A stretch of DNA of 64,000 bases, from contig CAMYLK010000016.1 in assembly GCA_947259225.1 (NCBI GenBank), positions 1-64,000 of the forward strand, read 5' to 3'. This DNA comes from an uncultured Desulfobulbaceae bacterium. GTDB taxonomy: Bacteria > Desulfobacterota > Desulfobulbia > Desulfobulbales > Desulfobulbaceae. The translations under genes and the position numbers were made by a program. The notes under the pieces are model-generated. The model had not been told where the DNA came from. It made no database searches and worked only from the letters and a program-made list of their open reading frames with translations. Positions 1 to 8,770 of this stretch are shown here, one piece after another (within the stretch, counting starts at the first letter, position 1; every line of letters starts with the position of its first letter).

Positions 1-236
1 CATTTAAAAGAGTGTGAGTTTAGATTCAATCATCGTGATCAGGATTTGTACTTATTGCTCTTGAAAATGTTCAGAAAATATCCTCTTAACTAGTCTAGCC
101 CCTTTATTTTTACACACAACCATTTATTATCAATGCAACTTGCCATGATAAGTTGATAATTCTGGTATTTTCTGGCAAAGTTGACACTGGTCAATATCAA
201 GTCGTTTATAATTGATTTTTGTCGTTGGGGGAGCGG
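1..236. other. Non-coding region upstream of the integron integrase
   Basis: No convincing coding frame is seen. A TTGACA at 181-186 and TATAAT at 207-212 could form a promoter for the integrase, but the 20-nt spacer is longer than usual, so it is a weak call. A short inverted repeat (CAACTT...AAGTTG, 137-156) lies where an attI site would be expected, upstream of the integrase start. No attI consensus could be recognised with confidence, and no cassette is visible on this side. Confidence 0.4.
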
Positions 237-1220
237 ATGTCAACAAAAAAGAATGAAAAGCGGAAAATTCTGGAGGAGGTGCGTGATGTGATGCGCCTGC
301 ATCATTATTCAATTCATACGGAGAGGTCCTATTTAGACTGGATAAAGCGGTTTATATTGTTTCACGAGATGAAAAGCAGAAAAGACTTTGCAAGTGGTGA
401 GGAAAAAATAACGGTTTTTCTCACACACCTGGCAATCGATAAAAATGTGGCACCGGCAACACAGAACCAGGCGATGAATGCACTTGTGTTTTTGTACAAG
501 AAAGTGCTCAAAGTCCAACTTGACAAAGAGATTAACGCAGTACGTTCAATGAAAAAGAATAAGGTCCCAACGGTATTGAGCAGGGAGGAAGTTGGGGATG
601 TCCTTGCTGTTATGGAAGGTGTTCCTCAGTTAATTGCAAAGATTATATATGGAAGTGGTTTAAGGATCATGGAAGCTGTCCGTTTGCGGGTCCATGACAT
701 TGATTTTGAATATAAACAGATAATTGTTCGTTCAGGCAAGGGTGGGAAGGACAGGATTACAACGTATCCTTCCTCCTTGACACCGCTTTTGCAGAATCAT
801 CTTGAGAGGGTGAAAAAACAGCATGAAAGGGACATCGCCAATGGGTTTGGTGAGGTGTATCTGCCCAATGCCCTTCATCGTAAATATCGTAAAGCCGCAA
901 AAGAGTGGGGCTGGCAGTATGTTTTCCCTTCTCGCCGGATTTCAGTTGATCCGCGAAGTAAAAGAAAGGGCCGCCATCATGTGGACCCGAGTGTCATTAA
1001 CAAGGCAATCAAGGCCGCTTCACGCAAGGTCGGTATTGATAAACAAGTTACTCCGCATACGTTCCGTCATAGTTTTGCGACACACCTGCTGCAACGGGGG
1101 ACAGATATACGTACTATCCAGTCATTGCTGGGCCATAAAGATGTCGCAACCACAATGATCTACACGCATGTGTTAAAGCAAGGCGGCCAGGGGGTTACCA
1201 GTCCTCTTGATGATTTATAG
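237..1220 (+). CDS. intI: Integron integrase, IntI-type tyrosine recombinase
   Basis: Site-specific recombinase that captures and excises gene cassettes by recombining attI and attC sites. The phage-integrase SAM-like domain occupies roughly residues 10-95. The catalytic tyrosine-recombinase residues are Arg143 (GLRIMEA), His274 and Arg277 (HTFRHS), His300 (LLGHKD) and Tyr309. The stretch [20 protein letters not shown] is the extra IntI-specific segment that XerC/D lacks, so this is an integron integrase and not a Xer protein. The ATG at 237 is preferred over the TTG at 219 because GGGGGAG lies just upstream. The length of 327 aa is normal and all catalytic residues are present. No cassette array adjoins it in this window; attC sites occur only beyond 47 kb. 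A terminator follows. Confidence 0.93.
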   Translation: MSTKKNEKRKILEEVRDVMRLHHYSIHTERSYLDWIKRFILFHEMKSRKDFASGEEKITVFLTHLAIDKNVAPATQNQAMNALVFLYKKVLKVQLDKEINAVRSMKKNKVPTVLSREEVGDVLAVMEGVPQLIAKIIYGSGLRIMEAVRLRVHDIDFEYKQIIVRSGKGGKDRITTYPSSLTPLLQNHLERVKKQHERDIANGFGEVYLPNALHRKYRKAAKEWGWQYVFPSRRISVDPRSKRKGRHHVDPSVINKAIKAASRKVGIDKQVTPHTFRHSFATHLLQRGTDIRTIQSLLGHKDVATTMIYTHVLKQGGQGVTSPLDDL

Positions 1221-1310
1221 ATAAAATAATTGCACCAGGAAAAATGATTTTGAGGATAACAGCGATCAAGATGAGTGTGTCACTTCAAAGTTGAGTTACA
1301 CTTGAGCAAA

Positions 1311-1340
1311 AAAAGGGGAGCCGTTGTGACTCCCCTTTTT
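1311..1340. terminator. Bidirectional Rho-independent terminator between intI and gltD
   Basis: A hairpin AAAAGGGGAG (1311-1320) / CTCCCCTTTT (1330-1339) has A-tracts and T-tracts on both sides. It can therefore stop transcription from the convergent intI (+) and glutamate synthase operon (-). Confidence 0.85.
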
Positions 1341-1362
1341 CGTTTATTTCAGATTGTTTCCT

Positions 1363-3720
1363 TTAGAAGGGCCGCATGCTCCAGATGCCGCAGGGGCAAG
1401 TGTCGGCACAGAAGCCGCAGGCAATGCATTTGGTATCATCGGAGACGTATTCATAATCGACGTTGTCTTTGCCCGGAGCAACATCTTTCCGGTAAATAGC
1501 GTGTGTTGGGCACATGGTCTCGCAGAGGTGGCAATCGCGGCAGGAACCACAGCTCAGGCAGCGTACGGCCTGGTCCTCTTCCGAGAGTCCCTTGGATGGA
1601 ACCGGGCTGTAATGCTCAGTTGTCAGTGATTCATATTTGATCACCTTTAATTCAAAGGGCATCCACTCTTCCCCCTTGAGGGTGGTGGCTATATATTCAG
1701 CGGTACGCTTGCCGGCTCCCAGGGCGTTGGTTGCAAGGCCCGGTTTTTCGACATCACCTACTGCTAGGATCTTGTCATCGCTCGTTCGTCCCGCATCATC
1801 GGTCTTGATCCAGGCAGCACCGGCAACGGTAACTGTTTCAACAGAGTCGGGCAGAAAGCTGAGTTTGGGTACATCGCCAATGGATATGATAACCGTTTCA
1901 GCCGGGTACAGGGTGCCGTCATCTCCGACCAGCCCCTCATCAGTTATTTCACGGGTCATGACCGGCCATTTGAAGGTTGCCCCGAGTGTTTCGGCAAATT
2001 CCTTTTCCTTGCCAAAGGCCAGCGGCTTCTGGATGTCCACCAGGGTTACCTGGTCGGCACCAAGCCTGTAGCACTCTGCTGCAACGTCGCAGCCGACATT
2101 ACCGGCACCGATGATGACCACTTTCTTGCCGGTCTTCATCGGGGTATCGCTTTTCGCCGCCTTCAGGTAGTCCAGGGCAGGGATGACTTTTTCGTGGCCC
2201 GGAAAAGGAATGGTACGCGGCTGGTGGGTACCGACTGCGATAACCACGTAGTCAAATTCCTTTTTCAATTCCTCCATTTTGTCCTTGCTCATGGCCACGC
2301 CGGTGTTGATGTGTATGTTCGGCGTATTTTTGAAACGGTCGATTTCGCGCTCCCAGACAGCCCGGGACAAACGCTCCCACGGGATCGTCTGGGCAAGCTT
2401 GCCACCGATATCATCACCACGTTCGAAAATATGGGCTTCGATGCCATTGCGTGCCAGGTGCCAGGCCACAGCCATACCGCCTGGACCACCGCCGATGATG
2501 GCAACTTTCTTGCCGATGGACGGCGGAACTTCGATGGGTTCTGCTGTATTTACCGCCCGGCCGAGGACTGATACATCAATGGAGTAGTCGACCTTTTTCC
2601 TGGAACAGTTTTCCATGCAGAGGTTGGGGCAGATGGTGCCGCAGACAGATGCCGGCAGGGGAGTGTAGTTTAAAAGCATATCATATGCTTCATCAAGCTT
2701 GCCTTCCCTGATCAACCGCAGCCTGTCAACGGTTGGAATATGGATGGGGCAGTAAAAGGTACATGGTGCGGCTGAATCACGGTTGACCCAGTAGGGTTTG
2801 CGTCTTCGCATGTCACCTGTTTCGACAACACCTATTATACTTCGATCAAGGCCGGGGGCAAGATCGCGCAATGGATCGCCACCGCCGAATCCCTGGTCCC
2901 AGATGCGTTTGCGGAACTCTTCCATGGGCATGGGGCCGGAAAACATCAGGGCGCGTTCCTGCGGGGTGATGGCCATGAGCAGTTTCCACTCCTCGCGCAC
3001 ACTTAAGCTGTCAAGCAGCTCCTCGCGATCGATTGCCTTCAGGTAGGCGGGCATGTTGTCCATGAGCCACTGCCATTGCTCATCATTTGGCTCCAGGAGC
3101 TTGGCATTGGTGCGGGAATAGGAATCATCGGTCTCGCCGCGGTAGAAGATCCAGCCGCCAACCTGGCCGACACAGGGCCGGTAGCCCAGGACATTTTCAG
3201 GTTTTTTCGCTTCGATGCCGCAAACGACGCCGACACCGCCGCAGTTAAACTCGGCAAAAGTATCGCCGACAGAACCGAGAACCCACAGTTCGGGCCGGGT
3301 ATATTCCGGGTTCCACTTGGTCATGGTCAGGCCGCGAGCACCAATGGATCCGCCAATCATAACCTTGCCGGCGGCCATTGCATTGCAGACACCGTTGGTA
3401 GCGTCCCCTTTAACGATGACATCGGCACCGATGTTCAGGTAGCCCACGTCGTCGGATGCAGGACCTTCGCAGACAATGGTTGCACCGGGCTGGCCCATGC
3501 AGCCAAGCCGCTGGCCGGCCGGACCAGTTATCTGGATATGAATAGGATGCTCAGAGCTGCCGAGCCGCATGCCTATATTGTGCTGGCCGTATGACTCGAG
3601 AATCAGGGCATCTGACAGGGCTGCGGCTTCACGGACCTTTTCCTCAAATATTTTTGAGGTAATGCGGATGCCGTTTTCATCCTTTCCGGAAACTGTCTTT
3701 ACTCTCTTTGCTTCACTCAT
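1363..3720 (-). CDS. gltD: Glutamate synthase GltB3-GltD fusion: GXGXG domain plus NAD(P)H oxidoreductase with 4Fe-4S domains
   Basis: Supplies the electron-input and structural part of glutamate synthase (2-oxoglutarate + glutamine + reductant to 2 glutamate). About residues 30-230 form the GXGXG beta-helix domain that normally ends GltB. Then comes a GltD-like part with an N-terminal Cys-rich segment (CTFYCP, CGTICPNLC), an FAD Rossmann motif (VAIIGGGPGGMAVA) and an NAD(P) motif (VVIIGAGNVGCDVA). The C-terminus carries two ferredoxin-type clusters (CLSCGSCRDCHLCETMCP and CIACGFCADTCP). The 785-aa length fits the fusion. It is the last gene of a three-gene operon with the FMN subunit 48 bp upstream. 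The fusion and C-terminal ferredoxin suggest electrons may come from or pass to ferredoxin; that is inference. Confidence 0.9.
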   Translation of the reverse strand: MSEAKRVKTVSGKDENGIRITSKIFEEKVREAAALSDALILESYGQHNIGMRLGSSEHPIHIQITGPAGQRLGCMGQPGATIVCEGPASDDVGYLNIGADVIVKGDATNGVCNAMAAGKVMIGGSIGARGLTMTKWNPEYTRPELWVLGSVGDTFAEFNCGGVGVVCGIEAKKPENVLGYRPCVGQVGGWIFYRGETDDSYSRTNAKLLEPNDEQWQWLMDNMPAYLKAIDREELLDSLSVREEWKLLMAITPQERALMFSGPMPMEEFRKRIWDQGFGGGDPLRDLAPGLDRSIIGVVETGDMRRRKPYWVNRDSAAPCTFYCPIHIPTVDRLRLIREGKLDEAYDMLLNYTPLPASVCGTICPNLCMENCSRKKVDYSIDVSVLGRAVNTAEPIEVPPSIGKKVAIIGGGPGGMAVAWHLARNGIEAHIFERGDDIGGKLAQTIPWERLSRAVWEREIDRFKNTPNIHINTGVAMSKDKMEELKKEFDYVVIAVGTHQPRTIPFPGHEKVIPALDYLKAAKSDTPMKTGKKVVIIGAGNVGCDVAAECYRLGADQVTLVDIQKPLAFGKEKEFAETLGATFKWPVMTREITDEGLVGDDGTLYPAETVIISIGDVPKLSFLPDSVETVTVAGAAWIKTDDAGRTSDDKILAVGDVEKPGLATNALGAGKRTAEYIATTLKGEEWMPFELKVIKYESLTTEHYSPVPSKGLSEEDQAVRCLSCGSCRDCHLCETMCPTHAIYRKDVAPGKDNVDYEYVSDDTKCIACGFCADTCPCGIWSMRPF

Positions 3721-3768
3721 TGTGTACTGTCGTATGTAAAGTTTCGATTGATGTGTGGATAAAAATTT

Positions 3769-5409
3769 TTAGCAGACGTATTTAATCTGGAGCCTTTCCG
3801 CTGCAGCAACGTCATCTATGCCAAGGGCATCAGACATGCCGATGGGCAATGTCTGGGAGCGGCCGAGCGGGGCCATGATCTTTTTCATCTCGGTCCTGAT
3901 TCCCATGAATGTATCCACAACCCGCTGGGCAACATCATCAGGATCAAGGCGCCTGAACAGCTTCTCGTTCTGGCTGGTGATACCTTTAGGGCACAGGCCG
4001 ACGTTACAGACGTTACAACGGTTCATTTCATTGCCCAGGCAACCGGCGCTGGTCTGCATGATGTATTTACCTATATGGACACCGGAAGCGCCGAGCATGA
4101 TCAGGCCCATGCCGTTCTGGGTCACATTGCCGTTCTTGCCGACACCGCCGGCAGCGAACAGCGGAATCTCGTTCTGGCGGCCCTGGGCAACCAGGTCGAG
4201 GTAACATTCACGCAGGTTGGATGCGATGGGATGTCCTGTCGCGTCCATGCTGACGTTGTAAGCTGCGCCTGTACCTCCGTCCACACCGTCTATGAGCAGG
4301 GCGGAAGCATAGGGGTTGCGCACCAGGTTGTTCAGGACGGACTTGGCTGAAGTGGATCCCGAGATCTTCGGATAAACCGGTACCCGGAAGCCGAAGGCCA
4401 TAGACAGGGTCTGGATCATCTTCATGACGCTTTCCTCGATGGAATAGAGCGTCTGGTGAACAGGCGGCGACGGCAGGTCAACGCCTTCGGGCACACCGCG
4501 CAGACGGGCGATCAGCTTGGACACCTTGAACCACATGAGCAGGCCGCCGTCACCGGGCTTGGCGCCCTGGCCGTACTTGATCTCGATGGCTGCCGGGTCA
4601 CACTGCATTTCCGGGATTGCCCGGATAATCTCGTCCCAGCCGAAATAACCGGAAGCGATCTGCAGGATAATATACTTGAGGAACGGGCTTTTCAGTACCC
4701 ACGGCGGTACACCGCCTTCACCGGTGGCCATGACAACGGGGATGCCGAGCACTTCGTTGCAATAGGCAACACCCTGCAGGAGGCCGAGCCACATATTTGG
4801 CGACAGGGCGCCGAATGACATGGAACCGATGATAAAGGGGAATATCTCCCGGGTGGGTGGAATCCACTCGCCTGCAGCCTTTCGCCGGAGGAATTCCTCA
4901 GGCGAAAGAACACGGCCGAGAATGGTATTGGTGTTGAATTCGTGCCGCCCCGCATCAAGGGCCGGGTCGGTGAGCATGGATATTCTGTTGAAAACGATCT
5001 TGTCCAGGATGGTCCGGCCGGGCAGGTTGCGTCGGCCGCCGCGCTTCCAGGCATCACCCTTCTGGTGCATGTGGAAAAGCGAACGGTTTTCGTTGATGTT
5101 GGGCTCCGGGCCGATGGCCTCGTTGGGGCAGACCATGGAGCACATGCCGCAGCCGATGCATCTGTTTTCTATGACCGTTTTCTGCCTGATCCCGACAAAG
5201 GTCCGGTAATCGCTGCCCCTTTTTTTCTTGAGGATATCAAGTTTTGGCATTCTCTGCCGCCTGTATGTCAGGTATATGGCCTGAACAGGGCAGACGGAGG
5301 TGCAGCGGCCGCAGAGGGTACAACGGTCCTCGCGGTGCTTGATAATCCAAGGCAGGTCGTGATAGGTTAAGCTGCTTGGGGTAGTATAAATTGATCGAAC
5401 TGAGACCAT
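3769..5409 (-). CDS. gltB: Glutamate synthase central FMN/ferredoxin subunit (archaeal-type GltB2)
   Basis: This is the synthase module in which FMN and a 3Fe-4S cluster reduce the 2-iminoglutarate intermediate to glutamate. The N-terminus has two ferredoxin motifs (Cys30, 33, 36 and 40 in CTLCGRCTSVC, then CIGCGMCSMVC). The FMN-binding TIM-barrel domain follows (GEGGVPPWVLKS, KYGQGAKPGDGG, DGVDGGTGAAYN), and then the Cys-rich cluster segment CNVCNVGLCPKGI. The length of 546 aa matches stand-alone archaeal-type GltB2 rather than the 1500-aa bacterial GltB. The ATG at 5409 lies inside the end of the upstream gene (43-bp overlap) and has AAGGAG before it, so the two are probably translationally coupled. 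Confidence 0.92.
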   Translation of the reverse strand: MVSVRSIYTTPSSLTYHDLPWIIKHREDRCTLCGRCTSVCPVQAIYLTYRRQRMPKLDILKKKRGSDYRTFVGIRQKTVIENRCIGCGMCSMVCPNEAIGPEPNINENRSLFHMHQKGDAWKRGGRRNLPGRTILDKIVFNRISMLTDPALDAGRHEFNTNTILGRVLSPEEFLRRKAAGEWIPPTREIFPFIIGSMSFGALSPNMWLGLLQGVAYCNEVLGIPVVMATGEGGVPPWVLKSPFLKYIILQIASGYFGWDEIIRAIPEMQCDPAAIEIKYGQGAKPGDGGLLMWFKVSKLIARLRGVPEGVDLPSPPVHQTLYSIEESVMKMIQTLSMAFGFRVPVYPKISGSTSAKSVLNNLVRNPYASALLIDGVDGGTGAAYNVSMDATGHPIASNLRECYLDLVAQGRQNEIPLFAAGGVGKNGNVTQNGMGLIMLGASGVHIGKYIMQTSAGCLGNEMNRCNVCNVGLCPKGITSQNEKLFRRLDPDDVAQRVVDTFMGIRTEMKKIMAPLGRSQTLPIGMSDALGIDDVAAAERLQIKYVC

Positions 5410-6506
5410 ATTACCATCTCCTTACGGTCTGGAGGAATAATTACTGTGTGTTCGCGCATGGGCTGAAAATCAAGGGAACGGTCCCGGTCCGGGATCATGG
5501 CATCCACGCCGCATATTTCTGAAGCCATTGCCCAGACGCCGGGTTTGCCGCCAACAGTTGCAGGACGCAGTTTTTTGTGGTCCATGGTCAGCAGGCAGGT
5601 TTCATCGGGCAGGGTTCCGATAACCGCGTTGGGGCCGTCTATGATGAGCCGCCGGCATACCGCCCGCAGTCCTTTAAGGAATTCACCCTGTGGGTGGGCG
5701 TCGAGCTCCTCGGTCTTCAGAGGTGTAATAACATGCTTGTATGCCTCAAGTGGCAGTTTCAATTTTTTAACAACATAATGGAGAATGTGGGTGAACACCT
5801 CGGAGTCGCTCTGATACCCGAGATACCCCGGGATCTGTTTGCCGGACAGCCATTCCTTGATCGGTATAAAGGCCGTATTCTCACCGTTGGTCATGGTCGA
5901 GATGCCCTGTATGAAGAAGGGGTGGCAGGCGTACAGGTTGATTCCGTAGTTTGTATTCTGACGGCCCTGGGCCATGACGACCCGGGCCTTGATGCGTCCG
6001 TCATTAAGTCCGAGGGCATCTCCTACCTGCAGGGGCCAGCCGACTTCCTTGATCATAACCACCTGGGGCCAGAAGGAGAATACAGTCAGGTCGCCGCCAT
6101 GGTCCTCACCGTTTTTGCGGAGATCAAGTCGGATATCCATGTTTCTCTGCTCTGTGGCTTCAACCGATTTGTCTACTTTTGCCGGTTCCTTGTACACCCG
6201 GACAACGTATTTTTCGCGGTCCTGCGCTTCGATCAGTCCAGTGGTCATGGTGAACTCATGATCGTATTTGAGTTCGTAGCCCCGTTCCTCCATATAGGAG
6301 TTCAGGCGCTGAAGCGCAGCCTCGTTATGTGCAATGCCGGAAAGGATCGGCAGGTCACCCTTGTAGTTGAAATCTTCGAACTGAATGCCCCGCAGCAGAA
6401 GCCCAAGTCCGCTTCCGTCGTATCCTTCCTGCATGGCTTCCATGGCAGTAAGAACTTCGTACGGCGAGAAAGGTGTGTCCGCGGTTTTCAGAGCTAAACG
6501 ACACAT
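5367..6506 (-). CDS. Glutamate synthase glutaminase domain protein (GltB1, class-II glutamine amidotransferase)
   Basis: Hydrolyses glutamine and channels ammonia to the synthase subunit. The protein begins MCRLALKT: after Met removal the Cys becomes the N-terminal nucleophile of a class-II (Ntn) amidotransferase. GYDGSGLGLLLRG and SGIAHNEAALQRLN fit the family. The 379-aa length matches the separate GltB1 proteins of archaea and some anaerobes. It is the first gene of the operon 6506-1363 (amidotransferase, FMN subunit, GXGXG-GltD fusion), so the three together rebuild one glutamate synthase. Confidence 0.88.
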   Translation of the reverse strand: MCRLALKTADTPFSPYEVLTAMEAMQEGYDGSGLGLLLRGIQFEDFNYKGDLPILSGIAHNEAALQRLNSYMEERGYELKYDHEFTMTTGLIEAQDREKYVVRVYKEPAKVDKSVEATEQRNMDIRLDLRKNGEDHGGDLTVFSFWPQVVMIKEVGWPLQVGDALGLNDGRIKARVVMAQGRQNTNYGINLYACHPFFIQGISTMTNGENTAFIPIKEWLSGKQIPGYLGYQSDSEVFTHILHYVVKKLKLPLEAYKHVITPLKTEELDAHPQGEFLKGLRAVCRRLIIDGPNAVIGTLPDETCLLTMDHKKLRPATVGGKPGVWAMASEICGVDAMIPDRDRSLDFQPMREHTVIIPPDRKEMVIWSQFDQFILPQAA

Positions 6507-6858
6507 GAAAATCTCCCACGTTGAAACGTTTTAGTATAATTAGCAATTTTGTCTGGAGGGAATACCCAAGAGACAGATGAAAAACATATTTCTCGTGATA
6601 AGTAACGTGAAATAGTGACAAGAAAGAACGATTACAAAGAAAAAAAATCTATGTCAAGAACAAAGGTATTTCATTCATATAGTTTTTTGCGCATTCAAAA
6701 AGGGCGGACCTGTTTTGTTGAAAATCATTTACAGGATTGGAGGACATGAAAGACGTGGAAACAGTTAAAAATATCACAGTTGCGGGAAGAGTATTTTAGA
6801 CCTGGAGGAGGCTGGAAGGCTAATGGCGGCAGGGAGCGTTTAAGTTGGGCGGATAGTG
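6507..6858. other. Intergenic region between glutamate synthase operon and tatA
   Basis: About 350 bp with no long frame. It should contain the promoter of the glutamate synthase operon. On the plus strand an ATG at 6746 preceded by TTGGAGG opens a 17-codon frame ending at 6799. The Shine-Dalgarno is strong, but such a short frame cannot be called a gene from sequence alone. Confidence 0.4.
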
Positions 6859-7104
6859 TTACTTGATAAACCTGGTAATGTTTTTGGCCTTATCGATTTT
6901 GTCCTTGACGTCGGATATCTCTTTGACACCGGGAATATTGTTTTTAATGTCTGTGCCGGCCTCTTCTACTTCACCAATTCCTTTTTTGAATGACCCCAGG
7001 GCTTTGCCGAGACCTGAACCTATTTCCGGCAGTTTTTTACCTCCGAAAATAAGAAAGGCAATGGCGAGTATAACTATAAGTTCCGGGGTGCCGAGTCCAA
7101 ACAT
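6859..7104 (-). CDS. tatA: Sec-independent protein translocase subunit TatA/TatE-like (81 aa)
   Basis: Pore-forming component of the twin-arginine translocase, which exports folded proteins across the inner membrane. It starts with the typical MFGLGTPELIVILAIAFLIF membrane helix, then the [20 protein letters not shown] hinge and amphipathic helix, and a charged tail. The length is normal. A second, shorter TatA-like gene lies just upstream on the same strand (7177-7359). No tatB or tatC is in the window. Confidence 0.9.
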   Translation of the reverse strand: MFGLGTPELIVILAIAFLIFGGKKLPEIGSGLGKALGSFKKGIGEVEEAGTDIKNNIPGVKEISDVKDKIDKAKNITRFIK

Positions 7105-7176
7105 GATGAATTCCTGTTTGCGGGAGTAGGTGTAAATTAATGGTAATAAGCCATGCCAAACTTTTCAGGCTGCGGT

Positions 7177-7359
7177 TCAGGTATCTTTGTTTTCGTCTTC
7201 AATTACTTTGTTATTGTCTTCTTCCTTATTGGTGGCATCCTTGAAGTTTCTGATTCCTTTGCCGATGCCGCTGCCAATCTCGGGGAGTTTCCCCGCACCA
7301 AATATGATAACGATAATTACCAGAATAATTACCAGTTCCGGCATTCCAAGTCCGAACAT
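7177..7359 (-). CDS. tatA: Sec-independent protein translocase subunit TatA-like (60 aa)
   Basis: Second TatA/TatE-family protein: [20 protein letters not shown] membrane helix, [20 protein letters not shown] amphipathic helix, short acidic-basic tail. It is 73 bp upstream of the 81-aa paralogue in the same direction and the two are very similar over the first 40 residues, which suggests a tandem duplication. It lies downstream of mtaD on the same strand. Confidence 0.88.
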   Translation of the reverse strand: MFGLGMPELVIILVIIVIIFGAGKLPEIGSGIGKGIRNFKDATNKEEDNNKVIEDENKDT

Positions 7360-7439
7360 ATCTTCACCTTTATTAGATTTTTAGACAGATTACATTTTGT
7401 AAGCTCACATTATCATCTTGTCGCGGTGAGTGTCAACAT

Positions 7440-8768
7440 TCATTCTGTCCTCATTTTTATGACCTGCCGGCTCATCTGTTCCATACGATCCAGAATTGCA
7501 GGTTCATCCAGGGTCGTTATCTCCCGGTCCCGCATGATTATTCTTCCATTGATCAATGAATGAACTACATCAGAACCCCTTGCCGCATACACAAGATGCG
7601 AGACAGGGTTGTAGATCGGAGTCAGGTGCGGCTGGTCCAGGTCAAGAACGATAATATCAGCTTTTTTACCGGGCGTAAGACTGCCGATCTCTTGACCGGC
7701 TCCAAGAACTCGTGCTCCTCCGACCGTCGCGGCGTGAAGGGTTTGTAAAGAATTCATGGCAGTCGGGTCCATGGTATCCACCTTGTGGATTTTGGCAACA
7801 CTGTTCATCTCACCAAAGACGTCCACATCATTATTACTGGCACTGCCGTCGGTCCCGATCCCAACAGTGATGCCGGCTTCAAGCATTTTTACTACCGGCG
7901 CGATCCCGGAAGCCAGTTTCATATTGGATTCTGCACAATGGGCGACTTTCACGCCCCGGTCAGCCAGAAGTTGTATCTCATCATCAGTTACCATGACACA
8001 GTGGTCTGCCACCACCCGGTCATTGAGCAGTCCCAGGTTTTCAAGATGCATGACAGGGGAACAACCGTAGCGTTCAATACAGGTGTTGACCTCGTCCTGG
8101 TTTTCCGAGAGATGGATAACGTAGAGCGCGTTTTTTTCAGCTGCCATATTTCCGAGCCGCTGAAGCAGTTCAGGCGAACAGGTGTATATCGCATGGGGAT
8201 CAACTGTAATGGTGATGAGGCGGTGGTCATCATACCTGGCAAACAGGTCTTCGGTATATTTGAAACCGTTTTCCAGTTCCCCATAGTTTGGAGAAGGGAA
8301 ATCGTAGAGGACCTCGCCAATCCAGGCCCGCATGCCTGCTTCATCTGCCGCTCGTGCGACATCAGCGGCAAAGAGATACATGTCGCAAAAACTGGTGGTG
8401 CCGGACTTTATCATTTCACATATGGACAGCAGGGTCGAGTGGTAGACCATATCCGGGGTCAGTTTCGCCTCAACCGGAAAGATGTATTCCTGCAGCCATT
8501 GCATGAGCGGCAGGTCATCGGCTATGCCCCGGAAACACGCCATGGCCGCATGGGTGTGGGTGTTGACCAGGCCCGGCATGATCAGGCCATGTTTTTCAGC
8601 CAGTGTTTCGGCGTCCGGATGTTTTTTCACAAGTTCTGCGGCAGGTCCGATTTCGAGGATGCGGCTGCCGGCAACAGCAATTCCGCCGTCTTTAATTATC
8701 TCGTTGTCATCGTTCATGGTTACCAGGTATTGACCGGTAACGACCAGTTCAGCTTTGGGAGTGGCCAT
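7440..8768 (-). CDS. mtaD: 5-methylthioadenosine/S-adenosylhomocysteine deaminase (amidohydrolase family)
   Basis: Deaminates 5'-methylthioadenosine and S-adenosylhomocysteine to the inosine forms, in purine and methionine-related salvage. Amidohydrolase metal-site motifs are present: NTHTHAAMACFRG, VIHLSENQDE, VAHCAESNMKLASG and GIGTDGSASNND. The ATG at 8768 is chosen because AAGGTG lies 6 nt before it; a GTG at 8777 would add three residues and overlap the PNP gene. It directly follows a purine nucleoside phosphorylase gene, the enzyme expected to act on its product. Guanine or chlorohydrolase-type substrates cannot be excluded. Confidence 0.9.
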   Translation of the reverse strand: MATPKAELVVTGQYLVTMNDDNEIIKDGGIAVAGSRILEIGPAAELVKKHPDAETLAEKHGLIMPGLVNTHTHAAMACFRGIADDLPLMQWLQEYIFPVEAKLTPDMVYHSTLLSICEMIKSGTTSFCDMYLFAADVARAADEAGMRAWIGEVLYDFPSPNYGELENGFKYTEDLFARYDDHRLITITVDPHAIYTCSPELLQRLGNMAAEKNALYVIHLSENQDEVNTCIERYGCSPVMHLENLGLLNDRVVADHCVMVTDDEIQLLADRGVKVAHCAESNMKLASGIAPVVKMLEAGITVGIGTDGSASNNDVDVFGEMNSVAKIHKVDTMDPTAMNSLQTLHAATVGGARVLGAGQEIGSLTPGKKADIIVLDLDQPHLTPIYNPVSHLVYAARGSDVVHSLINGRIIMRDREITTLDEPAILDRMEQMSRQVIKMRTE

Positions 8769-8770
8769 TC

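Noticed and set aside
1262-1297. Possible attC just after intI (GATAAC...GTTGAGT)
   Set aside because: L boxes do not complement each other and the first core box fails RYYYAAC.
5577-6497. Long plus frame opposite the glutaminase gene
   Set aside because: Shadow of gltB1, which has the N-terminal Cys and family motifs.
6746-6799. 17-codon plus frame with strong Shine-Dalgarno
   Set aside because: Too short and without known family; mentioned only as part of the intergenic region.
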